This document shows positions 7,799 to 16,400 of a stretch of DNA of 64,000 nt, piece after piece (the first letter of the stretch is position 1; every line of letters starts with the position of its first letter). Where the stretch lies: NCBI GenBank assembly GCA_014237395.1, contig JABZFP010000041.1:209742-273741 (forward strand), read 5' to 3'. The notes below the pieces were generated by a model. It saw nothing but the letters and a program-made list of their open reading frames with translations. It did no database searches and had not been told where the DNA came from. Position numbers and translations under genes: made by a program. The stretch comes from Desulfobacteraceae bacterium. GTDB lineage: Bacteria > Desulfobacterota > Desulfobacteria > Desulfobacterales > UBA5852.

Positions 7799-8860
7799 AT
7801 GAAGCGTTTAAACGAGGCCCTCGATCGAATGACCCCGCCAAGCGTCGAATGGCGGGAAAAGGCCTATGAGCGGCTGCGTCAGCAGGCACGACCGGCGGGA
7901 AGCCTGGGGGTGCTGGAAGAGGTGGGCGCCCGGTTGGCCGGTATCGCCCGGACGCTCGATGTTCATCTGACGCGGAAAGTGATCGTTACCTGTGCCGGCG
8001 ATCACGGGGTTTGTGCCGAAGGCGTCAGTCTATTTCCCGCCGAGGTCACGCCGCAGATGGTTTATAATTTCGTCAAGGGCGGGGCTTCCATTAATGTTCT
8101 GGCGCGTCATGCCGGGGCTGAGGTCAAAGTGGCCGATCTGGGGGTCAACTGGGACTTAGAGCCGGATTTGCCGATTTTTCACAAAAAGATCCGTAAGGGG
8201 ACGGACAATTTGGCCCGGGGGCCGGCCATGACGCGGGATGCGGCCGTCCAGAGCATCGAAGCCGGAATCGAGATTGTCGGGGAGCTTCTCGCGGACGGGC
8301 CTGTGGATCTATTGGGCACGGGTGACATGGGTATCGGTAACACCACGCCTTCGACCGCCATCATCGCCGCCTTCTCCGGTCTGCCGGTGGACCAGTTGAC
8401 GGGTCGGGGGACTGGTGTCGACGATGAAGGCCTGCGGCGCAAGGTGGCCGTCATCGAAAAGGGTCTGGCCATCAACCAGCCCGACCCCCGCGATGCGCTG
8501 GACGTGCTCGCCAAAGTCGGCGGCTTTGAAATCGGCGGGTTGGCCGGACTGGTGATCGGTGCGGCCGCCAATGGTATTCCGGTGGTGTGTGACGGGTTTA
8601 TCGCGACGGCCGGCGCCCTGGTGGCCTGCGAACTGGCGCCGGTGGCCCGGGATTATCTCTTTACCAGCCATTATTCAGTGGAGGTGGGACATCGCTATAT
8701 GCTCACCCGGTTGGACCGGAAACCGTTGCTGGACCTTCAATTCCGGCTGGGAGAGGGCACCGGCGCGGCGGCGGCCATGGAGCTGATCGACATGGCCACG
8801 CGCATTCTGGCCGATATCAAAACGTTTGAAGAGGTGGCGATTCAGGATGCCCAGGCGTAA
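7799..8860 (+). CDS. cobT: Nicotinate-nucleotide:dimethylbenzimidazole phosphoribosyltransferase
   Basis: CobT transfers phosphoribose from nicotinate mononucleotide to a benzimidazole base, activating the lower ligand for cobalamin assembly. The 353-residue protein has DHGVCAEGVSLFPAEVT near residue 65, the motif GTGDMGIGNTTPS, and LGEGTGAAAAME near the C-terminus with the conserved catalytic glutamate. AAAGGAG at 7787-7793 sits five bases before the ATG at 7799; a GTG one codon earlier is too close. The gene begins 12 bp after the BzaF-like gene, so both are under the same riboswitch, and CobT would use the base its neighbour makes. Confidence 0.95.
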   Translation: MKRLNEALDRMTPPSVEWREKAYERLRQQARPAGSLGVLEEVGARLAGIARTLDVHLTRKVIVTCAGDHGVCAEGVSLFPAEVTPQMVYNFVKGGASINVLARHAGAEVKVADLGVNWDLEPDLPIFHKKIRKGTDNLARGPAMTRDAAVQSIEAGIEIVGELLADGPVDLLGTGDMGIGNTTPSTAIIAAFSGLPVDQLTGRGTGVDDEGLRRKVAVIEKGLAINQPDPRDALDVLAKVGGFEIGGLAGLVIGAAANGIPVVCDGFIATAGALVACELAPVARDYLFTSHYSVEVGHRYMLTRLDRKPLLDLQFRLGEGTGAAAAMELIDMATRILADIKTFEEVAIQDAQA

Positions 8861-8890
8861 TGCCGGTCATAGCAGGCCCGGACAGCGCGA

Positions 8891-9877
8891 TTAGACACCC
8901 ACCGACCCGGCGAAATGGCAGGCGGCCTCGTGGCCGGGACGGATCTCCTTCAAGGGGGGTTCGGTCTTGGAACAGATGTCCTGGACATAGGGACAGCGGG
9001 TGTGAAAACGACATCCGGGAGGGGGGTTGATCGGGCTGGGGACATCGCCTTTGAGTAGGATGCGCTTGCGCTTGTGCTCGGGATCGGGCATGGGTGACGC
9101 GCTCAGCAGGGCCTGCGTGTAAGGGTGCAGAGGCGTTTTGTAAATGACTTTACTGTCGGCCACCTCGACGATTTTGCCCAGATACATGACCGCCACCCGG
9201 TCGCTGATGTGTTCCACCACGTGCAGGTCATGGGAAATGAAAAGATAGGTCAGGCTGAATTCGTCCTGAAGATCTTTCAGCAGGTTGAGCACCTGGGCCT
9301 GGATCGATACGTCCAGCGCCGAGACCGCTTCGTCGCAGACAACGAGATCGGGGTTCAGCGCCAGGGCCCGGGCCACCCCGATGCGCTGCCGCTGACCGCC
9401 TGAAAACATGTGGGGGTAGCGGCGCATGTGCTCCTTGCTCAGTCCTACCACCTGGAGCAGTTCCATGACCCGTGCTTCCCGTTCCTGGCGGTTTGTCATC
9501 CCGTGGATCAAGAGGGGTTCCCCGACAATCGAAGCAACGGGTTTGCGGGGGTTCAGCGAAGAAAACGGATCCTGGAAAATAATTTGCATCTTCCTGCGCA
9601 GGGCCCTGATCTGCTGGGCATCGTAGGTGAGGATATTGTCGCCGTCATACCAGACTTCGCCGGAAGTCGGTTCTTCAAGACGCATGATGGCACGGCCGAA
9701 GGTGGATTTACCGCAGCCGGATTCCCCGACCAGGCCGAGTGTTTCCCCTTTCTTGATGGACAGACTCACGTCATCGACCGCCTTGACCGCGGCGATTTCT
9801 TTCATGAACACACCGCCGCGAATCGGATAATATTTGACCAGGTGGCGTGCGTCGAGCAGGGGCTTTGTTTCAGACAT
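8891..9877 (-). CDS. Oligopeptide/dipeptide ABC transporter, ATP-binding protein (DppF/OppF type)
   Basis: Second ATPase of a peptide importer, 328 residues. Walker A is GESGCGKS, the signature is FSGGQRQRIGVARAL and Walker B is LVVCDEAVSALD. The C-terminal extension with PPPGCRFHTRCPY is typical of OppD/OppF ATPases; in some members these cysteines bind an iron-sulphur cluster. The ATG at 9877 overlaps the stop of the preceding oppD-like gene by 8 bp, although the frame stays open further upstream. It is the last gene of the five-gene importer operon, and the plus-strand cobT ends 30 bp away in the convergent direction. Confidence 0.93.
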   Translation of the reverse strand: MSETKPLLDARHLVKYYPIRGGVFMKEIAAVKAVDDVSLSIKKGETLGLVGESGCGKSTFGRAIMRLEEPTSGEVWYDGDNILTYDAQQIRALRRKMQIIFQDPFSSLNPRKPVASIVGEPLLIHGMTNRQEREARVMELLQVVGLSKEHMRRYPHMFSGGQRQRIGVARALALNPDLVVCDEAVSALDVSIQAQVLNLLKDLQDEFSLTYLFISHDLHVVEHISDRVAVMYLGKIVEVADSKVIYKTPLHPYTQALLSASPMPDPEHKRKRILLKGDVPSPINPPPGCRFHTRCPYVQDICSKTEPPLKEIRPGHEAACHFAGSVGV

Positions 9878-10847
9878 ATTTAAGACACCGTGCCATATGG
9901 TTAGGGCCAACCGTGACCATTTGGGGTGCGGTTTGGCGACAATCATCAAAAACATCCGGGCAGCGATCACTGAACAGACACCCTTGGGGCAGGTCGAAGA
10001 GGGACGGCACAACCCCTTTGATCGTGCTCAACCGGCCCTCGGCCGTTTTCTGCCCCAGAACCGGTATCGACTCCAACAATCCGACGGTATAGGGGTGTTT
10101 CGGAGCGGTAAAGAGGGTTTTGACATCGGCATATTCGACCATGTGGCCGGCATACATGACCGCCACATGCTGGGCCATTTCAGCGATGACGCCTAGGTCA
10201 TGGGTGATGAAAAGAATGGAGGCACCGGTATCGGCCTTGAGCTTGTTCATGAGGTCCAGGATCTGGGCCTGAATGGTGACGTCCAGGGCGGTGGTGGGCT
10301 CGTCGGCGATCATCAGCCGGGGATTGCAGGCCAGCGCCATGGCGATCATGACCCGCTGTCGCATGCCGCCGCTCATCTGGTGGGGAAAATCGTCCAGGCG
10401 TGTTTCGGGGGCCGGGATTCCCACCTGTTTGAAAATGTCGAGGACACGGCCGCGGGCCTCTTTTCGGGATAAGCGTTGGTGCAGGCGAAGCACTTCCCCC
10501 ACTTGATCCCCCACCGTAAAAACCGGGTTCAGGGAGGTCATGGGTTCCTGGAAAATCATGGAAATCCGGTTGCCCCTTATTTTGCGCATGTCCGCTTCGG
10601 ACAGGGTGAGAAGGTCCCGGCCATCGAAGAGAATGCGGCCGTCCACGATTTTACCGGGAGGGTCCGGAATCAACTGGATGATGGAATGGGCCGTAACGCT
10701 TTTACCGCAACCGGATTCTCCCACCAGCCCCAAGGTTTCTCCGGGTTGAATGGCCAGGCTGACATCGTCCACGGCTTTGGCCACACGGCCTTTGACGTAG
10801 AAATAGGTTTTAAGGTTTTCGATACTCAGTAGGGAGGTTGCTTCCAT
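9870..10847 (-). CDS. Oligopeptide/dipeptide ABC transporter, ATP-binding protein (DppD/OppD type)
   Basis: First ATPase of the peptide importer, 325 residues. Walker A GESGCGKS, signature MSGGMRQRVMIAMAL and Walker B LMIADEPTTALD are all intact. The C-terminal peptide-transporter extension carries GCLFSDRCPDVFDDC. It follows the OppC-like permease by 35 bp and overlaps the OppF-like gene. The partner ATPase has a slightly different Walker B (DEAVS rather than DEPTT), as is usual for heterodimeric Opp/Dpp ATPases. Confidence 0.93.
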   Translation of the reverse strand: MEATSLLSIENLKTYFYVKGRVAKAVDDVSLAIQPGETLGLVGESGCGKSVTAHSIIQLIPDPPGKIVDGRILFDGRDLLTLSEADMRKIRGNRISMIFQEPMTSLNPVFTVGDQVGEVLRLHQRLSRKEARGRVLDIFKQVGIPAPETRLDDFPHQMSGGMRQRVMIAMALACNPRLMIADEPTTALDVTIQAQILDLMNKLKADTGASILFITHDLGVIAEMAQHVAVMYAGHMVEYADVKTLFTAPKHPYTVGLLESIPVLGQKTAEGRLSTIKGVVPSLFDLPQGCLFSDRCPDVFDDCRQTAPQMVTVGPNHMARCLKYV

Positions 10848-10882
10848 TCAAATGCCATTCTGTATCGTTTGGTGACGCCTTC

Positions 10883-11767
10883 CTAATCTCTCAGCCGTGG
10901 ATCCAATGCATCCCGCAGTCCGTCGCCCAGCAGGTTGAATCCCAGCACCGCCAATAGAATCGCAATACCTGGAAACGTCATGACCCATGAGGCCCGCAGA
11001 ATCAAAGCCCGGCTGCGGGCGATCATGCCGCCCCACTCGGGGGTGGGCGGCTGGGCGCCGAGGCCTAAAAAACTCAGGGCGGCGGCATCCAGGATGGCGG
11101 ATGCCATGCTCAGGGTGGTCTGGACGATGAGCGGCCCCAGGCAGTTGGGCAGGATTCCGATAAAAAGAATCCGCCAGTCACGGGCTCCGACCGCACGGGC
11201 TGCCATGACGTAGTCTTTTTCGCATTCTTCCAGCACACTGCCCCGGACAATGCGGGCAAAGCGCGGCACATAGGTAATGCCGATGGCCATCATGGCGTTT
11301 TCAAGGCTGGGACCGAGATAGGCCACCACCACGATGGCCAATAACAGATAGGGAAAGGCCAGAATCATGTCCATGATGCGCATGATCAGGCTGTCCCAGA
11401 AGCCCTTGTAGTAGCCCGAAATACAGCCCAGTAGAGTCCCCAGGGTAAACGCGATCCCGACGCTGACAATGGCCACGGTCAGGGATACCCGGGCACCGAA
11501 AATGATCCGGGATAGGGTGTCTCGTCCCAGTTCGTCCGTCCCCAGGATGTTTTTCCAGGTACCGGTTTCATGCCAGACCGGCGGCTTGATTTGGTCGTAC
11601 AGGGAGGTTTCCAAGGGGTCGTGAGGGCTGAGAATAGGTGCAAAGATGGCCACCAGGAAAAACCCCGAAATGATGATCAGGCCGATGATAGCGGTTTTGT
11701 TGCGCCAGAGCTGGCTGATCTGCTCGAAAAACGGGTGACGATCGTATGGATTTTTTGGGTTACCCAT
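10883..11767 (-). CDS. Oligopeptide/dipeptide ABC transporter permease (DppC/OppC type)
   Basis: Inner-membrane permease with an N-terminal helix (IIGLIIISGFFLVAIFAP), the OppC N-terminal region, and five further helices. The permease coupling loop is present, with the EAA-like segment ARAVGARDWRILFIGILPN that contacts the ATPase. I chose the ATG at 11767, giving 294 residues; the frame also runs to a TTG at 11809 (308 residues), and neither site has a strong ribosome-binding sequence. It lies between oppB-like and oppD-like genes in the operon. Confidence 0.9.
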   Translation of the reverse strand: MGNPKNPYDRHPFFEQISQLWRNKTAIIGLIIISGFFLVAIFAPILSPHDPLETSLYDQIKPPVWHETGTWKNILGTDELGRDTLSRIIFGARVSLTVAIVSVGIAFTLGTLLGCISGYYKGFWDSLIMRIMDMILAFPYLLLAIVVVAYLGPSLENAMMAIGITYVPRFARIVRGSVLEECEKDYVMAARAVGARDWRILFIGILPNCLGPLIVQTTLSMASAILDAAALSFLGLGAQPPTPEWGGMIARSRALILRASWVMTFPGIAILLAVLGFNLLGDGLRDALDPRLRD

Positions 11768-11830
11768 AAAAACTCTTAAATGGTTCGTTGATTTCCAGTA
11801 TGCGGTCAAACCGCATCGCCTTCATGACAT

Positions 11831-12835
11831 CTACTGGATGCTGATCCGCGGGTTGATCACGGCATAGAGCACGTCGACACATAAATTAATGACCACGAAC
11901 AGGCTGGCAATGAACAGGGTGCCGCCCTGGATCACCATGTAGTCACGCTGCATGACGGCGTCGTACATCCACTTGCCGACCCCGGGCCAGGCAAAAATGG
12001 TTTCGGTCAGGATCGCCCCGCCCAGCAGCACCCCGAACTGCAGACCGATGGTGGTAACCACTGGAATCATGGCGTTGCGCAGGGCATGCTTGAAAATCAC
12101 CTGAAACTGGGAAAGTCCCTTGGCCTTGGCGGTTTTGATATAATCCTGGCGCAAAACATCCAGCATAGCCGAACGGGTCATGCGAGCCACAATGGCCGTT
12201 GGAATGGTGCTCAGGGTAACGGCCGGCATGATGATGTGCCAGACAACGTCTTTAAACGCCGGCCAATTGCGCGTGATGACGGCGTCCACAATATAAAAAT
12301 TGGTAATAACCTCGAGATCCACGCCGATACTGAGGCGACCCGACAGGGGCAGCCAGCCCAGGTTGAGGGAGAAGATCAGCATGAAGACCAGCCCCAGCCA
12401 GAAGATGGGCATACTGACCCCGGCCAGGGCCCCGATCATGCTGGCATAGTCAAAAATTGAATACTGTTTCGTCGCGGATATGACGCCCAGAAGCATACCG
12501 GCAAAACAACTGATGCAAAGCGCCACTAAAGACAATTCAATGGTGGCCGGGAAGCGTTGCTTGATTTCGACCCAGACCTTCTGGCGGGTCCAGATGGTTT
12601 CCCCCAGATCCCCCTTGAGCAGGCGCGAAAGGAACAGGCCGTATTGCACATGCAGCGGTTCGTTTAGTCCTAAATGTTCCCTCAGTTGTTCCAGGGATTC
12701 TTCGGTGGCCCGTTCGCCCATGAGGAGTTCGGCAGGATCGCCGGGGGTGGCGTGCAGCATCAGAAACACAATGATGGTGACCCCCAGCAGGGTGGGGATC
12801 ATAATCATGATGCGTCGAAGGATATATGCCAGCAT
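11831..12835 (-). CDS. Oligopeptide/dipeptide ABC transporter permease (DppB/OppB type)
   Basis: A 334-residue permease with the classic OppB start MLAYILRRI, a first helix, and LGLNEPLHVQYGLFLSRLL, a periplasmic segment typical of the family. Five more helices follow, with the ATPase-contact loop TAKAKGLSQFQVIFKHALRN. It follows the binding-protein gene by 86 bp; that gap contains a strong hairpin (separate entry). The likely cargo is di- or oligopeptides, but related importers carry nickel or sugars, so the substrate is inferred. Confidence 0.93.
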   Translation of the reverse strand: MLAYILRRIMIMIPTLLGVTIIVFLMLHATPGDPAELLMGERATEESLEQLREHLGLNEPLHVQYGLFLSRLLKGDLGETIWTRQKVWVEIKQRFPATIELSLVALCISCFAGMLLGVISATKQYSIFDYASMIGALAGVSMPIFWLGLVFMLIFSLNLGWLPLSGRLSIGVDLEVITNFYIVDAVITRNWPAFKDVVWHIIMPAVTLSTIPTAIVARMTRSAMLDVLRQDYIKTAKAKGLSQFQVIFKHALRNAMIPVVTTIGLQFGVLLGGAILTETIFAWPGVGKWMYDAVMQRDYMVIQGGTLFIASLFVVINLCVDVLYAVINPRISIQ

Positions 12836-12862
12836 AAGAAAACCGAACCCGATGCATGGTTG

Positions 12863-12899
12863 GAACGGGAGCGCGGTCGGGTGGCCGCCGCTCCCGTTC
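12863..12899 (-). terminator. Hairpin between the peptide-binding protein gene and the first permease gene
   Basis: GAACGGGAGCG (12863-12873) pairs perfectly with CGCTCCCGTTC (12889-12899), with further CGG/CCG pairing inside. There is no U-run on the minus strand, so it more likely protects the 3' end of the upstream message, or attenuates, than fully terminates. Confidence 0.75.
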
Positions 12900-12921
12900 G
12901 TCTATGGCGTTTGAGATAAAC

Positions 12922-14532
12922 TTACTTCAGCCACACATTTTTCAACCGGACCGATCCGGTGGGATGCAGCTTGAAGTTGTTGACGTTTTTCAGAGCCGGC
13001 CAAATCACCGTTGAATGGGCTACCGCGATGGCAGGACATTCGTCAAAGAAGATCTGCAGGGCCTTCTGGTAGATTTCGTCCCGCTTGGCCTGCTCGATGG
13101 TCTCACGGCCCTGGACCATCAGGTCGTGGTAGTCATCATTGATCCACTGGGTGCGGATGGCCGTGGAGGCCTTACCGTCGAAGAGGACGGCCAGGAAGTT
13201 GTCCGGGTCGCCGTTGTCGCCGGTCCATCCCAGCTGGAACAGATCCATGTCTTCGGGCTGTTCACGCTGGCGTTTGAGGTAGGTGCCCCATTCATAGGTC
13301 ACCACCTTGGCTTTGATGCCCACTTTGGCCAGGTCGGCGGCCATGGCTTCGCCGATTTTGACCCCGTCGGGGTTGTAGGGGCGCGGCACCGGCATGGACC
13401 ACAGATTGATTTCGCCCAGGCCTTCGCCATTGGGGAAACCGGCCTTCTTCAGATATTCTTTGGCCTTGTCGACATCGTACACATAGCCGGGAATACTCTC
13501 GTTGTAGCCCCACATGGTGGGCGGGATGGGGTTTTTGGCAACCTGCCCCATGCCCTGGTAGAGATTGTCCACAATGGCCTGGCGGTTGATGGCATGGCCG
13601 ATGGCTTTGCGCAGATCGACGTTGCTTTTCCAGGGTTCCTTGGTGTGGTTGAAGGAGAGGTAACCAACGTTCATACCCGGCTGGGTGGGCAGTGTCAGGT
13701 TTTTGTCTTTTTTGGCCAGTGCGATATCCTGTGGATTGGGGAACTGGCAGATGTGAATATTGCCGGTTTTAAGTTCCAGAAAGCGGACCGAGTTTTCCGG
13801 GATGGAACGGAATATCACTTTGTCGACGTAGGGCCCGGCGGCTTTATCCCAATAGCCATCGAACTTTTCGAGGATAATGCGGTCGTCTTTAACCCAGCTG
13901 ACAAACTTGAATGGACCGGTGCCGACAGGATTGCGGATGAATTCGACAGGGTTCTTGATAAATGCCGTTGGGCTGATGATGTCGGCAAAGTCCATGCCCA
14001 TGTTGGCCAGGAAGGGGGCATTGACCATTTTCAGTTTGAAGACCACGGTATATTCATCGACGGCCTCGATGCTGCCCACGATGTCATCCATTTCCATGGA
14101 AACCCAATACTCCGGGGGACGCTCCTGGGCCGGAATTTCCCAGCCTTTGCCGAAGTATTTGATCTGGCGGTCTTTCATCATGCGGCCGATGGAGAAGACG
14201 ACGGTGTCGGCATTGAAATCGGTGCCGTCATGAAACTTGACGCCTTTACGCAGATGAAAGGTGTAGGTTTTGCCGTCCGGGGCAATGTCCCATGACTCGG
14301 CCAGTCCGGGCTCTAGTGCCGTTGTTTCGTCGGCGTAGAATACCAGTGCTTCAAAAATGTTGTCGCAAACCTGAAAAGAGTTGCCGTCGGTTTCGTAGGC
14401 CGGATCCAATCCGACACTGTCGCCACCACGACCGAAAACCAAGGTGCCGCCCTTTTTAGGGGTTTCCGCCAATGCCGTTCCGGCGCAAACCAGGGCCAGA
14501 AGGCAGAGCACGATCCAGAACGTCCTTTTCAT
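12922..14532 (-). CDS. Periplasmic peptide-binding protein, SBP_bac_5 family
   Basis: Substrate-binding component of the peptide importer, 536 residues. A clear Sec signal peptide (MKRTFWIVLCLLALVCAGTA) ends at ALA before ETPKKGG. Family landmarks include LVFGRGGDSVGLDPAYETDG, YTFHLRKGVKFHDGT and RKAIGHAINRQAIV. The ATG at 14532 follows GGAGGAAC at the right distance; the frame extends 18 codons upstream without a better site. It heads the operon SBP-B-C-D-F, the Opp/Dpp order. Binding specificity cannot be read from sequence. Confidence 0.93.
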   Translation of the reverse strand: MKRTFWIVLCLLALVCAGTALAETPKKGGTLVFGRGGDSVGLDPAYETDGNSFQVCDNIFEALVFYADETTALEPGLAESWDIAPDGKTYTFHLRKGVKFHDGTDFNADTVVFSIGRMMKDRQIKYFGKGWEIPAQERPPEYWVSMEMDDIVGSIEAVDEYTVVFKLKMVNAPFLANMGMDFADIISPTAFIKNPVEFIRNPVGTGPFKFVSWVKDDRIILEKFDGYWDKAAGPYVDKVIFRSIPENSVRFLELKTGNIHICQFPNPQDIALAKKDKNLTLPTQPGMNVGYLSFNHTKEPWKSNVDLRKAIGHAINRQAIVDNLYQGMGQVAKNPIPPTMWGYNESIPGYVYDVDKAKEYLKKAGFPNGEGLGEINLWSMPVPRPYNPDGVKIGEAMAADLAKVGIKAKVVTYEWGTYLKRQREQPEDMDLFQLGWTGDNGDPDNFLAVLFDGKASTAIRTQWINDDYHDLMVQGRETIEQAKRDEIYQKALQIFFDECPAIAVAHSTVIWPALKNVNNFKLHPTGSVRLKNVWLK

Positions 14533-14583
14533 TTGTTCCTCCTTTCGCTGCATAGACAAGTGGGTAACACGAACCGCTACGAA

Positions 14584-14642
14584 CAAACGCTATCGCAAAA
14601 GCGTTTGAGGCTAACGTATCCTTAATATTTTGTCAAAATATT
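14584..14642 (-). promoter_or_regulatory. Putative promoter and two inverted repeats upstream of the peptide importer
   Basis: On the minus strand TTGACA (14631-14636) is followed after 17 bases by TAGCCT (14608-14613). A palindrome AATATTTTgtcAAAATATT (14624-14642) overlaps the -35 box. A second repeat, CAAACGC (14584-14590) with GCGTTTG (14601-14607), lies just downstream of the -10. Both are candidate operators. The remainder of the 362-bp gap to the mrp genes holds a possible plus-strand promoter (TTGACT 14781-14786, 17 bases, TTATGA) and nothing else I recognise. Confidence 0.45.
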
Positions 14643-14894
14643 TAAACATGTTTGATGCCTCCAAAGGGGTCCCTGTGGCCTAAGTTTTGGAGATTTCAGG
14701 GGCACCAAACGTCCTCACACAGCATGACATCTTGGGCAAGCGACAGCATCACGATCGCGTGAGGTGGACCTTGAAAAGGGTTGACTTGAAAGCAAAGAAA
14801 CGTTTATGAGATTCATGCTCTGAAGCCGATTTATTGTTTGTGCGATTGTGGTCGCAGGATCTGACACCGGAGGCTCCCCAGGAGACGGAACGTT

Positions 14895-15461
14895 TTGACT
14901 GTGAATGATGCACCCGCAAATCAATCAAGGAACCGTATTCCCAAAGCCCAACCCCCTTCCACCAAGCCCAAGCGTTCTCCGGTTCCTTATATACTGACGT
15001 TTGTGGTCTGCATGCTGACATGGCTCGTGCTATCCGGCAAATTTGATCTTTTTCACTTGTCCTTAGGGGTTGTGTCCTGCGCCATTGTGTCCTTCGCCTC
15101 CGGCGACATGCTTTTTGCCACCAAAAATCCGAAGCGCCTGCCGGGCCAATGGCTGCGTTTCGCCACCTATGTGCCATGGCTTCTCTATCAGATATTTCGC
15201 GCCAACATGCATGTGATGCGGCTGGTTTTTCATCCACGGATGATGGACCTGATCAACCCTCAAATGATCAAGTTCAACAGCCGCCTGACGAGTGAGATGG
15301 CACGTTTCGTCTATGCCAATTCCATCACACTGACCCCTGGAACGATTACGGTCTATGTGTCCCTTTATGGCGGGTACACCGTCCATGCCATCGACGATGC
15401 TTCGGCCGAAGGGTTGCCGGGCGAGATGGAAGCACGGGTGGCGGCCATTTTCAGAGAGTAA
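14895..15461 (+). CDS. mrpE: Na+/H+ antiporter subunit E (MrpE/MbhA-like)
   Basis: A 188-residue membrane protein of the MrpE/MnhE family, with a long polar N-terminus, two to three membrane helices and the conserved segment YANSITLTPGTITVYVS. The start is a TTG at 14895 with AGGAG ten bases upstream; a GTG at 14901 is the alternative. It opens a plus-strand cluster whose order, E-F-G-DUF4040-B-C-D, matches the membrane arm of archaeal Mbh hydrogenases more than the canonical bacterial mrpABCDEFG order. The subunit is needed for assembly of the cation-translocating complex. Confidence 0.92.
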   Translation: MTVNDAPANQSRNRIPKAQPPSTKPKRSPVPYILTFVVCMLTWLVLSGKFDLFHLSLGVVSCAIVSFASGDMLFATKNPKRLPGQWLRFATYVPWLLYQIFRANMHVMRLVFHPRMMDLINPQMIKFNSRLTSEMARFVYANSITLTPGTITVYVSLYGGYTVHAIDDASAEGLPGEMEARVAAIFRE

Positions 15462-15464
15462 ACG

Positions 15465-15752
15465 ATGCACGATGTTTTTTTATATGCCAGTGTTTTTTTG
15501 TGCGGTGTCATGGCCCTCTCGCTGTATCGGGCGGTTTTTGGCCCCACCGTGCTGGACCGCCTGATTGGTGTCAATGCCATCGGCAGCAAAACCACCGCAC
15601 TTCTGATCCTGATCGGCCTGATCTATGATCGCGTCGACATGTTTGTCGATATCGCCCTGGCCTATGCCACCCTGAACTTCATCGCGGTTCTGGCGGCTTC
15701 CCGTTATTTTCAAAAACGGAAAGGGCTTTACGACGAGATGGGCGATAAATAG
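15465..15752 (+). CDS. mrpF: Na+/H+ antiporter subunit F (MrpF/MbhB-like)
   Basis: A 95-residue protein with three membrane helices. The motif GPTVLDRLIGVNAIGSKTTA and the following acidic DRVDMFVDIALAYA are hallmarks of MrpF. It begins 3 bp after mrpE, so translational coupling is likely. Length is normal for the family. Confidence 0.93.
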   Translation: MHDVFLYASVFLCGVMALSLYRAVFGPTVLDRLIGVNAIGSKTTALLILIGLIYDRVDMFVDIALAYATLNFIAVLAASRYFQKRKGLYDEMGDK

Positions 15753-15819
15753 CGTTTTTTCGGCGACAGCCGTAGACCGGGGGCCGATCGGCTGGTGACC
15801 CGGCTTCGAGGAGATCGGT

Positions 15820-16158
15820 ATGGGCGTTTATAATCTGCTCGTCATCTTTCTGCTGGTCAGCGGGCTTTTTTTCTTTTTTGCCGGTGCAGTGGGGATTCTG
15901 CGTTTTCCGGATTTCTACTCCCGTCTGCATCCGGCCGGCAAACTGGACACCATGGGCCTGTTTACCTCGATGATGGCCATGGCGCTGTGGGTGGTTCATG
16001 AATGGACCCTGGGGGCGATCTTGACGGCGCTCAAAATCCTGTTGATCGTCGCCTTTGTGTTTATCACCAGCCCGACGGCAACGCACGCCATTGTCGATGC
16101 GGGCGTGCGGGCCGGGCTCCTGCCGTGGGCCAAAGACAGCCGCGAGGACCCAACATGA
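15820..16158 (+). CDS. mrpG: Na+/H+ antiporter subunit G (MrpG/MbhC-like)
   Basis: A 112-residue protein with three helices and the MrpG signature GILRFPDFYSRLHPAGKLDT. GAGGAG lies upstream of the ATG. The last codon overlaps the next gene (ATGA), showing coupling to the DUF4040 gene. Length is normal for the family. Confidence 0.92.
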   Translation: MGVYNLLVIFLLVSGLFFFFAGAVGILRFPDFYSRLHPAGKLDTMGLFTSMMAMALWVVHEWTLGAILTALKILLIVAFVFITSPTATHAIVDAGVRAGLLPWAKDSREDPT

Positions 16159-16400
16159 TCTGGCCGGTGGACCTCATTATCATGGTGCTTGTCATGATCT
16201 GCGGCATCGGCGCTATCATGGTGCGCGATCTCTTGGGAGCGGCGATTCTGTTCGGGGCCTACAGTTTCATGATGTGTCTGCTGTGGGCCATCATGGGAGC
16301 GGTGGACGTGGCCTTCACGGAAGCGTCCGTGGGGGCGGGGGTCAGTGCGGTGTTTTTCGTGGCCGCGGTGTTCCGGACCTCCCGGAGGACCAAAGATTGA
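16155..16400 (+). CDS. DUF4040 subunit (MbhD-like; equivalent of part of the MrpA C-terminal region)
   Basis: A short 81-residue membrane protein that starts at the ATG overlapping the mrpG stop. Its three helices and the segment VRDLLGAAILFGAYSFMMCL followed by DVAFTEASVGAGVSAVFF are typical of DUF4040. In canonical bacterial Mrp this module sits at the end of the large MrpA subunit; in Mbh complexes it is a separate subunit, MbhD. Here it is free-standing. The conserved glutamate in FTEAS is thought to be on the ion path. Confidence 0.88.
   Translation: MIWPVDLIIMVLVMICGIGAIMVRDLLGAAILFGAYSFMMCLLWAIMGAVDVAFTEASVGAGVSAVFFVAAVFRTSRRTKD

Noticed and set aside
13015..14295. Plus-strand frame of over 400 codons opposite the peptide-binding protein
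   Set aside because: The minus-strand protein has a signal peptide and family motifs; the plus frame is a shadow.
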